Shown: positions 20,625 to 32,782, counted from the first letter of the stretch. The stretch: DNA of 64,000 bases from Klebsiella sp. RHBSTW-00484 (GCF_013705725.1 NZ_CP055481.1:5580001-5644000), one strand, 5' to 3'. Notes: generated by a model not told the origin, from the sequence alone. Numbers and translations: made by a program.

Positions 20625-23072
20625 TCACTCAGCGATTTTCTTTTTCGCCGCGCGCTTGGCTTTGGTCGCCGCAGCGATTTTTTGGGTTTTCACCGACGGT
20701 TTCTTCGCTTTTTTCTCGCCTTTTGGCTGAGCAGCCTTCGGTTGAGATTTGCCTTTCTCTTTGCGGAATGCGCTATCTGGCTCAAAGTTCACTTGCTTTC
20801 CTGCCTGACGACGACGCCCGGAGGATTTGCCTGCGGCACCCTTTTTCGCCTTCTCACGCTCAGTTTTACCCACGTTGCGCGGAGCGCGCTCGCTGGAGAT
20901 AAGCGAGAAGTCAATCTTACGTTCGTCCATATTGACCGCCTCAACACGCACTTCTACGCGATCGCCCAGACGATAAGTCTGACCACCGGACTCGCCGATC
21001 AGCCGCTGACCCACCTGGTCGAAACGATAGTAGTCATTATCGAGCGAAGAGACGTGCACCAGACCATCAATAAACAGCTCATCCAGACGCACGAAGAAAC
21101 CAAAACCGGTCACGCTGGCGATCACGCCTTTAAAGACGTTACCTACCTGATCCAACATGAAATCACACTTCAGCCAGTCCGACACATCGCGGGTGGCTTC
21201 GTCAGCACGGCGTTCAGTCATTGAACAGTGAGCACCCAGTTGCAGCATCTCGTCCATGCTGTAGTGCCAACCACCGGTCTCAGTGCTGTTGCCTTTATGC
21301 CCCTGCTCTTTCGCCAGCAGATACTTGATAGCGCGATGCAGCGACAGATCCGGGTAGCGACGAATCGGCGAAGTGAAGTGAGCGTAAGATTGCAGCGCGA
21401 GGCCAAAGTGACCGCGATTTTCCGGGTCGTACACTGCCTGTTTCATCGACCGCAGCAGCATGGTTTGCAGCATTTCCGCATCTGGTCGATCGGCGATCGA
21501 CGTCAGCAGTTCGGCATAATCACGCGGCTCCGGCTTATTACCACCAGGCAGTTCAAGTCCAAGCTCTGCAAGAACTGAACGGAATGCGGTGATCGCCTCC
21601 GTACTCGGCTTATCGTGAATACGGAACAGCGCCGGTTCTTCAGCTTTCTCCACAAAGCGCGCAGCGGAAATGTTCGCCAGAATCATGCACTCTTCAATCA
21701 GCTTATGCGCGTCGTTACGCTGAGTTTGCTCGATACGCTCAATGCGGCGTTCAGCATTGAAGATGAATTTAGCTTCTTCACTTTCAAATGAGATGCCGCC
21801 GCGCTCTTCACGAGCAACATCCAGCACCTTGTAGAGGTTATGGAGCTCTTCAATATGCTTAACCAGCGGCGCATACTGCTCACGCAGGTCCTGATCGCCC
21901 TGCAGCATATGCCAGACCTTGGTGTAGGTCAGGCGAGCATGGGAACTCATCACCGCTTCGTAGAATTTGAAGCCGGTCAGACGGCCTTTTGATGAAATCG
22001 TCATCTCGCAAACCATACAGAGCCTGTCGACCTGAGGATTCAGCGAGCACAGACCGTTGGAAAGCACTTCCGGCAGCATCGGGACGACCTGAGATGGGAA
22101 GTAGACCGAGGTACCACGGCTGCGTGCTTCACCATCCAGCGGCGTACCAGGACGCACGTAGTAGCTCACATCAGCAATGGCCACCCACAGACGCCAGCCG
22201 CCGCCGCGTTTCTTCTCGCAGTATACGGCGTCATCAAAGTCGCGAGCATCTTCGCCATCAATGGTGACCAACGGCAGATTACGTAAATCAACACGTCCAG
22301 CCTTCGCCTCTTCCGGCACCTGTTCTTTCAGACTTGAAACCTGTTTTTCCACCTCTGGCGGCCAGACATGGGGGATCTCATGGGTACGCAGGGCCATATC
22401 GACCGCCATTCCGGTTCCCATGTTATCGCCCAGCACTTCGACGATTTTCCCCACCGCTTTGGTGCGGCGGGTTGGGCGCTGAGTGAGCTCAACCACGACC
22501 ACAAACCCCATGCGCGCGCCCATCACTGCTTCCGGCGGAATCAGGATGTCGAAACTTAAGCGGCTGTCATCGGGAACGACAAAGCCCACACCCGCCTCGG
22601 TAAAGTAGCGGCCGACGATCTGCCCGGTTTTTGGTACCAGGACACGAACGATACGAGCCTCCCGGCGGCCTTTACGGTCCGCACCCAGAGGCTGTGCCAG
22701 CACCTGATCGCCATGAATACAGGTTTTCATCTGTTCAGATGATAAATAAAGATCATCTTTACGGCCTTCGACGCGCAGGAAGCCATAGCCATCGCGATGA
22801 CCGATAACTATGCCTTTCAGCAGATCGAGACGCTCAGGCAGCGCATAGCACTGGCGACGAGTGAAGACCAGTTGACCATCACGTTCCATTGCGCGCAGTC
22901 GACGGCGCAATGCTTCTTGTTGTTCTTCGCCTTCGATATTCAGCTCTATTGCCAGCTCATCACGGCTGGCCGGTTTTTCGCGTTTTGCTAAATGATCGAG
23001 GATGAATTCCCGGCTTGGGATTGGATTGGCGTACTTTTCAGTTTCGCGGTCCAGGAAAGGATCTTGTGACAT
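20625..23072 (-). CDS. rnr: Ribonuclease R
   Basis: 815 residues (813 in E. coli). Order: N-terminal helix-turn-helix-like region, cold-shock domains (around residues 80-220), the RNB exonuclease domain with [16 protein letters not shown] carrying the catalytic aspartates, an S1 domain (around 640-725), and a very basic Lys/Ala-rich tail from ~740. It degrades structured RNA 3' to 5' and takes part in tmRNA-linked decay. Start ATG at 23072 ([13 protein letters not shown]), matching E. coli; 27 in-frame codons upstream are not used. Confidence 0.98.
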   Translation of the reverse strand: MSQDPFLDRETEKYANPIPSREFILDHLAKREKPASRDELAIELNIEGEEQQEALRRRLRAMERDGQLVFTRRQCYALPERLDLLKGIVIGHRDGYGFLRVEGRKDDLYLSSEQMKTCIHGDQVLAQPLGADRKGRREARIVRVLVPKTGQIVGRYFTEAGVGFVVPDDSRLSFDILIPPEAVMGARMGFVVVVELTQRPTRRTKAVGKIVEVLGDNMGTGMAVDMALRTHEIPHVWPPEVEKQVSSLKEQVPEEAKAGRVDLRNLPLVTIDGEDARDFDDAVYCEKKRGGGWRLWVAIADVSYYVRPGTPLDGEARSRGTSVYFPSQVVPMLPEVLSNGLCSLNPQVDRLCMVCEMTISSKGRLTGFKFYEAVMSSHARLTYTKVWHMLQGDQDLREQYAPLVKHIEELHNLYKVLDVAREERGGISFESEEAKFIFNAERRIERIEQTQRNDAHKLIEECMILANISAARFVEKAEEPALFRIHDKPSTEAITAFRSVLAELGLELPGGNKPEPRDYAELLTSIADRPDAEMLQTMLLRSMKQAVYDPENRGHFGLALQSYAHFTSPIRRYPDLSLHRAIKYLLAKEQGHKGNSTETGGWHYSMDEMLQLGAHCSMTERRADEATRDVSDWLKCDFMLDQVGNVFKGVIASVTGFGFFVRLDELFIDGLVHVSSLDNDYYRFDQVGQRLIGESGGQTYRLGDRVEVRVEAVNMDERKIDFSLISSERAPRNVGKTEREKAKKGAAGKSSGRRRQAGKQVNFEPDSAFRKEKGKSQPKAAQPKGEKKAKKPSVKTQKIAAATKAKRAAKKKIAE

Positions 23073-23109
23073 GTCGGTTCCTCCGTTGTCATCTCCAGTG
23101 AAGTTTACG

Positions 23110-23535
23110 TCACTCCACCAGTAATAATTTATAAAGTGGTTGATTCTTTTCAACCAAATCGGCCAACGTGTAGTTATCTAGTTCCTTAAGAAAACTTTGT
23201 GTGGCTTCTGCAAGCGCCTGCTTCAGGCGGCAGGCGGGTGTAATATGGCAAAATTCGCTGCTGCAATTGACCAACGATAACGGCTCCAAATCGCGGACAA
23301 CATCGCCGACTCGAATCGTGTTTGCCGGTTTGCCAAGGCGAATTCCGCCGTTCTTTCCCCGTACTGCCGTGACGTAGCCGACACGACTTAACTGATTGAT
23401 TATTTTTACCATATGATTACGAGAGACACCGTAAACCTCCGTGACTTCGGAGATACTGGTCATCCTTCCATCCGGCAACGAGGCCATATATATCAGCGCA
23501 CGTAATCCGTAATCAGTGAAACTCGTTAACTGCAC
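23110..23535 (-). CDS. nsrR: Nitric oxide-sensing repressor NsrR
   Basis: 141 residues, Rrf2 family. A winged helix N-terminus ([20 protein letters not shown]) is followed by the iron-sulfur ligands C91, C96 and C102 in [15 protein letters not shown] damages the cluster and relieves repression of hmp and other nitrosative-stress genes. The start is GTG at 23535 ([10 protein letters not shown]), as in E. coli; a TTG two codons earlier is in frame. First gene of nsrR-rnr-rlmB, 37 bases before rnr. Confidence 0.97.
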   Translation of the reverse strand: MQLTSFTDYGLRALIYMASLPDGRMTSISEVTEVYGVSRNHMVKIINQLSRVGYVTAVRGKNGGIRLGKPANTIRVGDVVRDLEPLSLVNCSSEFCHITPACRLKQALAEATQSFLKELDNYTLADLVEKNQPLYKLLLVE

Positions 23536-23650
23536 AATCAACCTCAGGGAAAAGAAAAACAGGGTGTGTCGATAGACGTAATTACTATTGATGATAAACC
23601 AGCCAACGCTCAGGCCGCTAATTTATTTAAATGGGGCGGGCGAACAGCAA

Positions 23651-23676
23651 AAACAAGAGGCGCCTGAACGGCGCCC
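23651..23676 (-). terminator. Terminator downstream of purA
   Basis: GGCGCC (23659-23664) and GGCGCC (23670-23675) form a GC stem with a short loop. In minus-strand sense it is followed by TCTTGTTTTTG, eleven bases after the purA stop. Confidence 0.8.
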
Positions 23677-23686
23677 CTGGGGATAA

Positions 23687-24988
<1,302 letters not shown>

Positions 24989-25087
24989 TCAAAATCACCG
25001 TTTGCTTAAAAATGGATTCTACCATCGCTTTTTCAGAGTTACAGCACTTTTTGCACTCAAGATACGGTAAATTAGGCTACTTGTTAA

Positions 25088-25285
25088 TCAGCCAATCGTT
25101 TTCCTCAACATGTAGTAGATCACGATACCGGCAACCACAAGACCACCGCCAAAACGGCGCAATAAATTATCCGGCAACTGGCTCATCGTGGCGACCATTC
25201 GCCGCCATGCCCGTGGGTAAAGTAATGGCCCGAGTCCTTCAAGTACTAAAACCAGCGCCAGTGCCAACCAGATTGTTGAGTTCAT
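25088..25285 (-). CDS. yjeT: YjeT, DUF2065 inner-membrane protein
   Basis: 65 residues with two hydrophobic helices flanking the conserved EGLGPLLYPRAWRRM segment; ends VVAGIVIYYMLRKTIG. It matches the small DUF2065 protein that follows hflC in E. coli. Function unknown. Here it is separated from hflC by a plus-strand peptide gene and a terminator, so it probably needs its own promoter. Confidence 0.93.
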   Translation of the reverse strand: MNSTIWLALALVLVLEGLGPLLYPRAWRRMVATMSQLPDNLLRRFGGGLVVAGIVIYYMLRKTIG

Positions 25286-25380
25286 TATTCACCTTTATAT
25301 AAATATCGCGCTGTGGAGTACCAGTGGTTTATCAATGTTGTGTTTACTCTCACTTCATATTGTCCGGTATTTCCTCTTTA

Positions 25381-25413
25381 TTATGAACTGATTTTATGAA
25401 ACAAAATTCATAA
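25381..25413. repeat. TTATGAA repeat cluster upstream of the peptide gene
   Basis: TTATGAA occurs at 25381-25387 and 25394-25400, and its complement TTCATAA at 25407-25413. All three copies are spaced 13 bases start to start, making a direct plus inverted repeat. It lies about 90 bases upstream of the ATG at 25504, so a regulator site is possible. No clear -10/-35 pair could be assigned in this 218-bp gap. Confidence 0.45.
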
Positions 25414-25503
25414 CCCATTGTATTGCAGGTTATTTTTAAAATTGCAAGTATGCCCGTGCGTATCAACTTTGGATACGAGCAAAAAATAATTAGGATGATT
25501 ATT

Positions 25504-25791
25504 ATGAGAGAATTAACAGCAATTGAAATTGATGCCGTAAGCGGTGCTGGCTGGCTGCAAGATGGTCTGGCATCCCTTGGCAGTAAGGCAGGTTCTGCGG
25601 TATGGTCGCTAGGTAGTAATCTGAGCATTGATTTACCTATTCTGGGTACGGTAAACCTTTCAACTATCGCTCCGGGGCTGGGCGAAACGATCGGTAAAAC
25701 GATTGGTTCAACTATCGGTGGAACGATTGAAAGCACTCTGGCAAGCGTACCTGTGATCGGTGGCCTGCTAAATAAACTGCTGGGCAACTAA
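25504..25791 (+). CDS. Orphan class II microcin/bacteriocin-like precursor with double-glycine leader
   Basis: 95 residues. The first 15, MRELTAIEIDAVSGA, fit the double-glycine export leader seen in microcin V (L at -12, E at -8, hydrophobic -7 and -4, G at -2, A at -1), giving an 80-residue core starting GWLQDGLASLGSK. The core has no Cys, is rich in Gly/Ser/Thr/Ile, contains four tandem TIGx-type units (residues 62-77) and ends VIGGLLNKLLGN. The ATG is preceded by TTAGGATGATT. The gene lies on the opposite strand between hflC and yjeT, which are neighbours in E. coli, and ends at a strong terminator. No exporter or immunity gene is adjacent. A longer antisense frame overlaps it but lacks any protein-family signal. 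Confidence 0.78.
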   Translation: MRELTAIEIDAVSGAGWLQDGLASLGSKAGSAVWSLGSNLSIDLPILGTVNLSTIAPGLGETIGKTIGSTIGGTIESTLASVPVIGGLLNKLLGN

Positions 25792-25808
25792 ATCCACGCT
25801 CAGTTGTA

Positions 25809-25836
25809 AAAAAGGCGCCTTAACAGGCGCCTTTTT
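25809..25836. terminator. Bidirectional terminator between the peptide gene and hflC
   Basis: AAAGGCGCC (25811-25819) pairs with GGCGCCTTT (25826-25834) around TTAACA. T-runs follow in both directions (TTTTT on plus, TTTTTTT on minus), so it serves both the plus-strand peptide gene and the minus-strand hflC. Confidence 0.9.
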
Positions 25837-25853
25837 GCTTACAGAATCACTTA

Positions 25854-26858
25854 TCAGTGGGTGGTCGCCGCAGGTGATTTCATATAGCGGAAGAAATCAC
25901 TATCCGGGCTGAGAACCATCACATCCTGATTGCTCTGGAAGCTATTCTCGTAAGCACGCAGGCTACGGATAAAGGCATAGAAACCCGGATCCTGGCTGAA
26001 GGCATCAGCAAACAGCTTCGCTGCTTCAGCATCACCCTCACCACGCATGATACGTCCCTGACGCTCAGACTCGGCCAACGTTTTGGTGACTTCATAGTCC
26101 GCAGTCGCGCGCAGTTTTTCAGCTTCTTCCTGACCCTGCGAACGGTGACGACGAGCTACGGCTTCACGTTCAGCGCGCATACGGTTGTAGATCGCTTCAG
26201 AGACTTCAGCAGGAAGGTTGATCTGTTTGATTCGTACGTCGACAACTTCAATACCCAGTGCCGCCATACTATTCGGGTTGATCACTTTCACCTTACCGTT
26301 AGTTTCTGCTTCAACACGCTCTGCCGCTTTGGCAATCGCATCATCAGCAGCCGGGGTGCTGACTTCATCTTCTGTGCCTGCAGAACCAGAGTTCAGCGCA
26401 TCACGCACTTCCAGAGTCAAACGACCACGGGAGTCCGTTACGATGTCTTTCACATCCAGACGCCCAATTTCAGAACGCAGACGGTCAGAGAATTTACGCT
26501 TCAGCAGAACCTCGGCCTGGGAGACGTCGCCGCCGCCAGTTGCCAGATAGTAACGACTGAAGTCGCTGATGCGCCACTTGATGTACGAATCAACGATCAG
26601 GTCTTTCTTCTCTTTGGTCACAAAGCGATCGGCCTGGTTATCCATGGTCTGGATACGCGCATCCAGCATTTTCACTGATTCAATGAACGGGATCTTAAAG
26701 TGCAGGCCCGGCTCATAGACCAGTGGTTTGTTTTCATCGTCGCGCAGAACTTTACCAAAGCGCAGGCTAATACCGCGCTCGCCTTCTTTAACAACAAAGA
26801 CGGACATGTAGAGCACCACCAGCACGATGACAATTATCGCGATAACAGATTTACGCAT
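25854..26858 (-). CDS. hflC: HflC, subunit of the FtsH modulator complex
   Basis: 334 residues, SPFH/prohibitin family. One N-terminal membrane helix (about 4-22) and the SPFH block VVKEGERGISLRFGKVL. A long coiled region includes RAEREAVARRHRSQGQEEAE. HflC and HflK form a large periplasm-facing cage around the FtsH protease and modulate its degradation of membrane proteins and lambda CII. It lies two bases after hflK. Confidence 0.98.
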   Translation of the reverse strand: MRKSVIAIIVIVLVVLYMSVFVVKEGERGISLRFGKVLRDDENKPLVYEPGLHFKIPFIESVKMLDARIQTMDNQADRFVTKEKKDLIVDSYIKWRISDFSRYYLATGGGDVSQAEVLLKRKFSDRLRSEIGRLDVKDIVTDSRGRLTLEVRDALNSGSAGTEDEVSTPAADDAIAKAAERVEAETNGKVKVINPNSMAALGIEVVDVRIKQINLPAEVSEAIYNRMRAEREAVARRHRSQGQEEAEKLRATADYEVTKTLAESERQGRIMRGEGDAEAAKLFADAFSQDPGFYAFIRSLRAYENSFQSNQDVMVLSPDSDFFRYMKSPAATTH

Positions 26859-26860
26859 CG

Positions 26861-28117
26861 TTATTCCCCCTGACGCTGGTAGTCGTTACGCTGCGCGTTG
26901 GCGCGGCGTTGGTCCATAATGTTGCCTCCCGTAGAGGTCTGAGCGTTACCGGCGCTGCTTGAGCTGGATGCAGGCGGCAGACGCAGCAGATCGCTTGCGC
27001 CACTGCTATCACTCTTTGCCGCTGGTGCGCCAGCACCTTTCAGCATCTGATCCAGAGGCAGAACCATCAGGTTGCTCCCCTTATCGTTAACCAGCACTTT
27101 GCGAGTATGACTCAGCACTTTTTCCATGGTTTCGATATACAGACGCTCGCGGGTAATTTCCGGAGCTGCTTTATATTCAGGCAGGATCTTCGCAAAGCGA
27201 GCAACCTCACCCTGGGCTTCGAGAACGGTCTGAGTTTTATACGCACGCGCTTCTTCAAGGATACGCTGTGCCTGACCATTCGCTCGCGGCTGAACTTCGT
27301 TGGTGTATGCTTCAGCTTCACGAATGTACTGTTGTTCGTTTTCACGCGCGGCAATCGCATCGTCAAACGCGGCTTTCACTTCTTCCGGCGGACGCGCCGT
27401 CTGGAAGTTAACGTCCAGCAGAGTAATCCCCATGTTGTACGGACGAATCGTCTCTTCCAGTTCGCGCTGGGTATCGCTACGAATCACGGTACGGCCTTCC
27501 GTCAGGATACGATCCATGGTGTATTTACCGATAACACCACGCAGAGCGCTGTCGGTGGCCTGACGCAGGCTATCATCTGCGCTGGTAACGCTAAACAGGT
27601 AACGTTCCGGATCGGTCACGCGATACTGCACGTTCATCTCGACGCGCACCACGTTTTCATCAGAGGTCAACATGACGCCAGAAGCCGCCAGTTCACGTAC
27701 TGATTCAACGTTAACCGCCTGAACGTTATCAACGAAAGTGGGTTTCCAGTTAAGGCCAGGCTCAACCAGATGGCTGAATTTACCAAAGCGTGTGACCACA
27801 CCACGTTCAGCTTCCTTAATGGTATAGAAACCGCTGGCTGCCCAGATAATCACCGCAGCGGCGGCAACGATGCCAACGACACGTCCGCCCATTGGGCCAC
27901 GAGGTCCCTGAGAGCCGCTACCGCCTCCCAGCCCACCTTTTCCGCCACCCAGACCGCCGAGTTTTTTACTTAGCTTACGGAAGATATCATCCAGATCGGG
28001 AGGTCCCTGCTCGCGACCACCTTTGTTGCCATTTCCCCCAGAGTTGCCGCCTTGGTTATTGCTGCTTCCCCACGGGTCGCGGTCCTGTCCGTTATTACCG
28101 GGCTGATTCCACGCCAT
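26861..28117 (-). CDS. hflK: HflK, subunit of the FtsH modulator complex
   Basis: 418 residues. A Gly/Asn-rich cytoplasmic N-terminus (MAWNQPGNNGQDRDPWGSSN) leads to a membrane helix at about 80-100 and an SPFH domain with TIKEAERGVVTRFGKF. The C-terminal tail is Ser/Ala-rich and ends NAQRNDYQRQGE. Partner of HflC; 65 bases downstream of hflX. Confidence 0.98.
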   Translation of the reverse strand: MAWNQPGNNGQDRDPWGSSNNQGGNSGGNGNKGGREQGPPDLDDIFRKLSKKLGGLGGGKGGLGGGSGSQGPRGPMGGRVVGIVAAAAVIIWAASGFYTIKEAERGVVTRFGKFSHLVEPGLNWKPTFVDNVQAVNVESVRELAASGVMLTSDENVVRVEMNVQYRVTDPERYLFSVTSADDSLRQATDSALRGVIGKYTMDRILTEGRTVIRSDTQRELEETIRPYNMGITLLDVNFQTARPPEEVKAAFDDAIAARENEQQYIREAEAYTNEVQPRANGQAQRILEEARAYKTQTVLEAQGEVARFAKILPEYKAAPEITRERLYIETMEKVLSHTRKVLVNDKGSNLMVLPLDQMLKGAGAPAAKSDSSGASDLLRLPPASSSSSAGNAQTSTGGNIMDQRRANAQRNDYQRQGE

Positions 28118-28182
28118 GTATATGCTCCATATTTGTTTTTGATATCCCCACAGGGGTTAATATCTTCAGGCAAGCTGCAAGG

Positions 28183-29463
28183 TCAAATCACGTATTCGAC
28201 CAGCGCTGGCTCTTGTTTACAAAGGCGACGCCAGTCAACGATCGGCATGCGTACCTGCAGACCAACGCTACCGTCATCCTCCATCCACTCTTTTTCTATC
28301 GCCTGAAGCTGATAAAACCGGCTTCTTAGTCGACCTTCCTGCGGTGGTAGACGCAGCGTGTGCTGAGCTACTTCACCGGAAAGCCGTTCCGTTAAAGCCT
28401 GAAAAAGGAGTGGTACGCCAACCCCGGTCTGGGCGGAGAGCCAGACCCGGATCGGTTTATTCTCTTCATCCCGGTCAATACGCGGCTCAAAATCGTCCAA
28501 CATGTCGATTTTGTTCATAACCAGCAGCACCGGGATCTCATCGGCCTCGATTTCGGCGAGGACCGTATTCACTGCATCAATATTTTCCTGCACACGGACA
28601 TCGGCTGCGTCAATGACGTGCAGCAGCAGCGTCGCCTGACGTGTCTCCTGCAGAGTTGCTTTAAACGCCGCGACCAAATCATGTGGCAGATGACGAATAA
28701 AGCCAACGGTGTCCGCCAGTACGGTTTCGCCAACATCAGTGACATCAATGCGGCGTAGCGTCGGGTCCAGGGTAGCGAACAGTTGGTTCGCGGCATAGAC
28801 CTCGGCTTCGGTTATCTGGTTAAACAGCGTTGATTTACCGGCGTTGGTATAACCTACCAGCGACACGGTAGGAATATCGGCTTTGGCGCGTGACCGCCGT
28901 CCTTGCTCGCGTTGTTTTTCAACTTTTTCCAGTCGCGACAGGATCTGCATAATACGGTTACGCAGCAATCGGCGGTCGGTTTCGAGCTGGGTTTCACCCG
29001 GGCCACGTAAACCAATCCCGCCCTTCTGCCTTTCAAGGTGGGTCCAGCCACGGACAAGGCGAGTCGCCATATGCCGCAACTGCGCCAGCTCGACCTGCAG
29101 CTTCCCCTCGTGGGTGCGCGCTCGCTGGGCAAAAATATCTAAAATCAGGCCGGTACGATCGATAACTCGACATTCGCATAAGCGTTCAAGGTTTCGTTCC
29201 TGTGCCGGACTCAGGGCATGATCGAACAGCACGACCGATGCACCGGTCGCTTTTACGGCTTCCGCAATTTCGACTGCTTTACCTTCACCAACAAAATACT
29301 TCGGGTGCGGTGCTTTACGGCTACCGGTAATCACCTGCATTGCTTCGACACCGGCGGAAGAGGCCAGAGTTTCAAACTCCTGGAGATCTTCCATATCTTT
29401 GTCTTGCGAAAAATAGATGTGTACCAGTACCGCCTGCTCACCGGCATCATAACGGTCAAACAA
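28183..29463 (-). CDS. hflX: Ribosome-associated GTPase HflX
   Basis: 426 residues. N-terminal HflX domain with the glycine-rich RQKGGIGLRGPGETQLETD segment, then an Era-like G domain: P-loop GYTNAGKSTLFNQI, switch DTVGFIRHLPHDL and base-recognition NKID. It splits stalled or stress-damaged 70S ribosomes. Member of the hfq-hflX-hflK-hflC unit. Confidence 0.98.
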   Translation of the reverse strand: MFDRYDAGEQAVLVHIYFSQDKDMEDLQEFETLASSAGVEAMQVITGSRKAPHPKYFVGEGKAVEIAEAVKATGASVVLFDHALSPAQERNLERLCECRVIDRTGLILDIFAQRARTHEGKLQVELAQLRHMATRLVRGWTHLERQKGGIGLRGPGETQLETDRRLLRNRIMQILSRLEKVEKQREQGRRSRAKADIPTVSLVGYTNAGKSTLFNQITEAEVYAANQLFATLDPTLRRIDVTDVGETVLADTVGFIRHLPHDLVAAFKATLQETRQATLLLHVIDAADVRVQENIDAVNTVLAEIEADEIPVLLVMNKIDMLDDFEPRIDRDEENKPIRVWLSAQTGVGVPLLFQALTERLSGEVAQHTLRLPPQEGRLRSRFYQLQAIEKEWMEDDGSVGLQVRMPIVDWRRLCKQEPALVEYVI

Positions 29464-29538
29464 GCGTAAACCCCTTATAAAATACCAGCGGGGAACGCAG
29501 AAAACCTGGCTCCCCGACGTGGAAAAACAGCATCAGCC

Positions 29539-29859
<321 letters not shown>

Positions 29860-29939
29860 TTATATGTATGCTTGTTTTGTACTCAGAACCTTACGATTCT
29901 TAAAAAAATTACGCACGATAACCGTTCAATTGTACACGT

Positions 29940-30890
29940 TCAGTCCAGGCTAGCACCAACTACCTGTAATACTTTGTTGAACGCCTGTTCAGGTTGTTCA
30001 CTATCTAACCAGTGGACACCTTCCCAACCGCGCAGCCAGGTGACCTGACGTTTAGCTAACTGTCTCGTGGCGCAAACACCTCGATAAACCATTTCATCAT
30101 ACGGGATCTCGCCATTAAGGTACGACCACATCTGGCGATATCCGACACAACGAATGGAAGGCATATCCGTATGCAAATCTCCCCGGGCAAATAACGCCCG
30201 TACTTCTGCTTCAAAACCCGAAGCCAACATCTGATGAAAACGCTGTTCTATGCGTTGATGGAGCAGTTCACGGCTCGCCGGGGCGATGGCGAACTGATGC
30301 ACCTTATACGGCAGAGCGTCACCTGACGTTTGCGTCAGTTCCGTTAAAGTTTTACCCGAAATGAAAAAAACTTCCAGTGCTCGGGAAAGTCTTTGCGGAT
30401 CATTTGGATGAATACGCGCCGCGGCAACCGGATCAATCTCCTGTAATTGCTGGTGTAACGCGTTCCACCCTTGCTCTGCGGCTTGTTGCTCAATTCTGGC
30501 TCTGACTGCAGGATCCGCCGAAGGTAACGGCGATAATCCTTCCAACAACGCTTTGAAATACAACATTGTTCCGCCGACCAGCAGCGGAATACGCCCGGCA
30601 GCGACAATATTAGCCATCTCTGCCAACGCATCGCGACGAAAATCTGCCGCAGAATAAGCTTCAGCCGGATCAAGAATATCCAGCAGTCGATGCGGCGCAG
30701 CGCTTAGCTCTTCCGCATCCGGCTTAGCCGTACCGATATCCATTCCTCGATAGATGAGGGCTGAATCAACGCTAATCAACTCTATGGGCAAAACTTTACG
30801 TAAAGCGATAGCCAACGCGGTTTTACCGGAGGCCGTCGGGCCCATTAAAAATATTACCTTAGGCAGGCTCGCCTCGGTTACATCACTCAT
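29940..30890 (-). CDS. miaA: tRNA dimethylallyltransferase MiaA
   Basis: 316 residues. P-loop [17 protein letters not shown] at residues ~14-30, [19 protein letters not shown], and the later [16 protein letters not shown] block, all diagnostic. It adds dimethylallyl to A37 of tRNAs reading UNN codons. Its start overlaps the mutL stop by eight bases, so translation is probably coupled. Confidence 0.98.
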   Translation of the reverse strand: MSDVTEASLPKVIFLMGPTASGKTALAIALRKVLPIELISVDSALIYRGMDIGTAKPDAEELSAAPHRLLDILDPAEAYSAADFRRDALAEMANIVAAGRIPLLVGGTMLYFKALLEGLSPLPSADPAVRARIEQQAAEQGWNALHQQLQEIDPVAAARIHPNDPQRLSRALEVFFISGKTLTELTQTSGDALPYKVHQFAIAPASRELLHQRIEQRFHQMLASGFEAEVRALFARGDLHTDMPSIRCVGYRQMWSYLNGEIPYDEMVYRGVCATRQLAKRQVTWLRGWEGVHWLDSEQPEQAFNKVLQVVGASLD

Positions 30891-32772
30891 CTTTCAGGGC
30901 ATTCATCGCCGAATGTAAATCAACAGGTTGTAACAGACCACCCGGCGGCGCTTTAACCAGCTGCGGGCACAAACGTTCTATATCCGCCAGGACAGCAATC
31001 GCCTGAGCCATATTCCACTGCCCGTGCTCACTCGCCAGATTGCGCGCTATCCACTGGGCAATATTGTTGACGTCGAATGTTTTTTGCTGCGCCAGGTAGC
31101 CTATCAGTTCAGGAATCAAGATTTGTAAATTTTGTTGTCTTAAGGGTAAAGGCACCGCCCGAATAGTCACGTGCTGCGCATCAGATTGCAGCTCAATACC
31201 GACCTGCGTCAGCGCCGATTGCGCGTTATCCAGCGCGACTTTTTCCCCTTCAGACACTTTTAGCCGCAGCGGGATAAGCAGCGGCTGGGCGCAAACCGCT
31301 TCTACGCTGGGCGTCAGTTGCGCCTGACGCAGCCAGCGTTCTGCAACCGGCAGTGCCAATAACGCTAACTTGCCATCGCGCTCAAGCAGCGCGCAGTCGC
31401 CATCAACAATCGTCAACACGCGACCAAAGCTTTGGCTGTGTCCAGCCAATCCTTCTGTCACTGGTGTGGGTGATACTGGCTTTCGCTCCGGGACCGGAGT
31501 ATCCAGCAGTTGGCGATACAGCGCACCCTGCTGTTTTTGATAGCCTGGCTGCGCATGGGGCCAACTTGCTCCACTAGCGGAACCCGAAGCGGCGGATTCT
31601 CGCAACCCTCCCGCATTAACGCGCGGCGCAGCAGTCTCATCATGATATCGGGGAGGCGCCGCTTCACGCGCAACCGCCGGCTGGGCGAAATGGTTGCCGC
31701 CTGCCGCAATGCGATTCTCCGGCACCTGGCGAGGCGCAGGTTCATCGCCCTCTTCTGCCAATGGCGCACTCAGCTGCTGCTGAAGCACGCTCAGCACGCC
31801 TTGATAAATAAAATCATGAACCAGCCGCGACTGATGAAAACGAACTTCATGCTTCGCCGGATGAACATTCACATCCACCTGGTGCGGATCGATTTCCAGG
31901 TAAAGCACAAAAGCGGGCTGCTGATTGGCCCCCAGCTTATCTTCACAAGCCTGACGAATTGCATGATTAATCAGGCGGTCACGCATCATCCGTCCGTTGA
32001 CGTAGCAATACTGAATTTCTGCCAGCGCTGGATTCGTATGCAGAGGATCGGCCACCCAGCCGCTAAGGGTAAGATCGCCGTGCTGCCACTCGATAGCCAG
32101 GGCATGTTCAAGAAACGGCGTACCGCAAATCGCCCCCAGCCGCCGTTCACGCTGACCATCCTGTGACACGGCGCGATACTGTCGCACCGCTTTACCGTTG
32201 TGGCTGAGGTTAATCGTGACGTCGAAACGCGCCAGCGCGATGCGCCGCACGATCTCGTCGATATGATTAAACTCGGTTTTTTCGGTACGCATGAATTTGC
32301 GGCGAGCGGGGGTGTTATAAAACAGATCCAGTACTTCCAGCGTTGTTCCCACCGGGTGCGCCGCCGGTTTGACGGTAACGTTCTGATCGCGCCCTTCTGC
32401 GTAGGCCTGCCAGGCTTCTTGCTGCTCCTCAGTACGCGAGGTTAGCGTCAGGCGGGCGACAGAACTGATACTGGCTAAGGCTTCACCACGAAATCCGAGG
32501 CTGATTATCGCTTCCAGATCATCAAGCGAGGCGATTTTACTGGTGGCATGACGCGCCAGCGCCAACGCCAGTTCGTCTTTTTTAATCCCGCAGCCGTTGT
32601 CGCGGATGCGGATCAACTTCGCGCCGCCGCGCTCAATATCAATATCGATACGCGTAGCCCCTGCATCGAGGCTATTTTCAACTAACTCTTTGACGACAGA
32701 CGCCGGACGTTCCACCACTTCACCAGCGGCAATCTGGTTGGCGAGCTGCGGCGGTAGAACCTGAATCGGCAT
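30883..32772 (-). CDS. mutL: DNA mismatch repair protein MutL
   Basis: 629 residues (615 in E. coli; the extra length lies in the linker). The GHKL ATPase N-terminus carries [12 protein letters not shown], the DNGCGI motif and [13 protein letters not shown]. After the transducer domain ([26 protein letters not shown]) a Pro/Ala-rich linker spans about residues 345-435 and the dimerisation domain follows. It links MutS mismatch recognition to MutH and UvrD. Ten bases after amiB. Confidence 0.98.
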   Translation of the reverse strand: MPIQVLPPQLANQIAAGEVVERPASVVKELVENSLDAGATRIDIDIERGGAKLIRIRDNGCGIKKDELALALARHATSKIASLDDLEAIISLGFRGEALASISSVARLTLTSRTEEQQEAWQAYAEGRDQNVTVKPAAHPVGTTLEVLDLFYNTPARRKFMRTEKTEFNHIDEIVRRIALARFDVTINLSHNGKAVRQYRAVSQDGQRERRLGAICGTPFLEHALAIEWQHGDLTLSGWVADPLHTNPALAEIQYCYVNGRMMRDRLINHAIRQACEDKLGANQQPAFVLYLEIDPHQVDVNVHPAKHEVRFHQSRLVHDFIYQGVLSVLQQQLSAPLAEEGDEPAPRQVPENRIAAGGNHFAQPAVAREAAPPRYHDETAAPRVNAGGLRESAASGSASGASWPHAQPGYQKQQGALYRQLLDTPVPERKPVSPTPVTEGLAGHSQSFGRVLTIVDGDCALLERDGKLALLALPVAERWLRQAQLTPSVEAVCAQPLLIPLRLKVSEGEKVALDNAQSALTQVGIELQSDAQHVTIRAVPLPLRQQNLQILIPELIGYLAQQKTFDVNNIAQWIARNLASEHGQWNMAQAIAVLADIERLCPQLVKAPPGGLLQPVDLHSAMNALKDE

Positions 32773-32782
32773 AGCCGTCTCC

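Noticed and set aside
25350..25787. 145-residue minus-strand frame covering the orphan peptide gene
   Set aside because: It lacks a ribosome site and any domain pattern, and it runs antisense to a frame with a clear double-glycine leader and ribosome site. Its length follows from the low stop frequency opposite Gly/Thr/Ile-rich codons.
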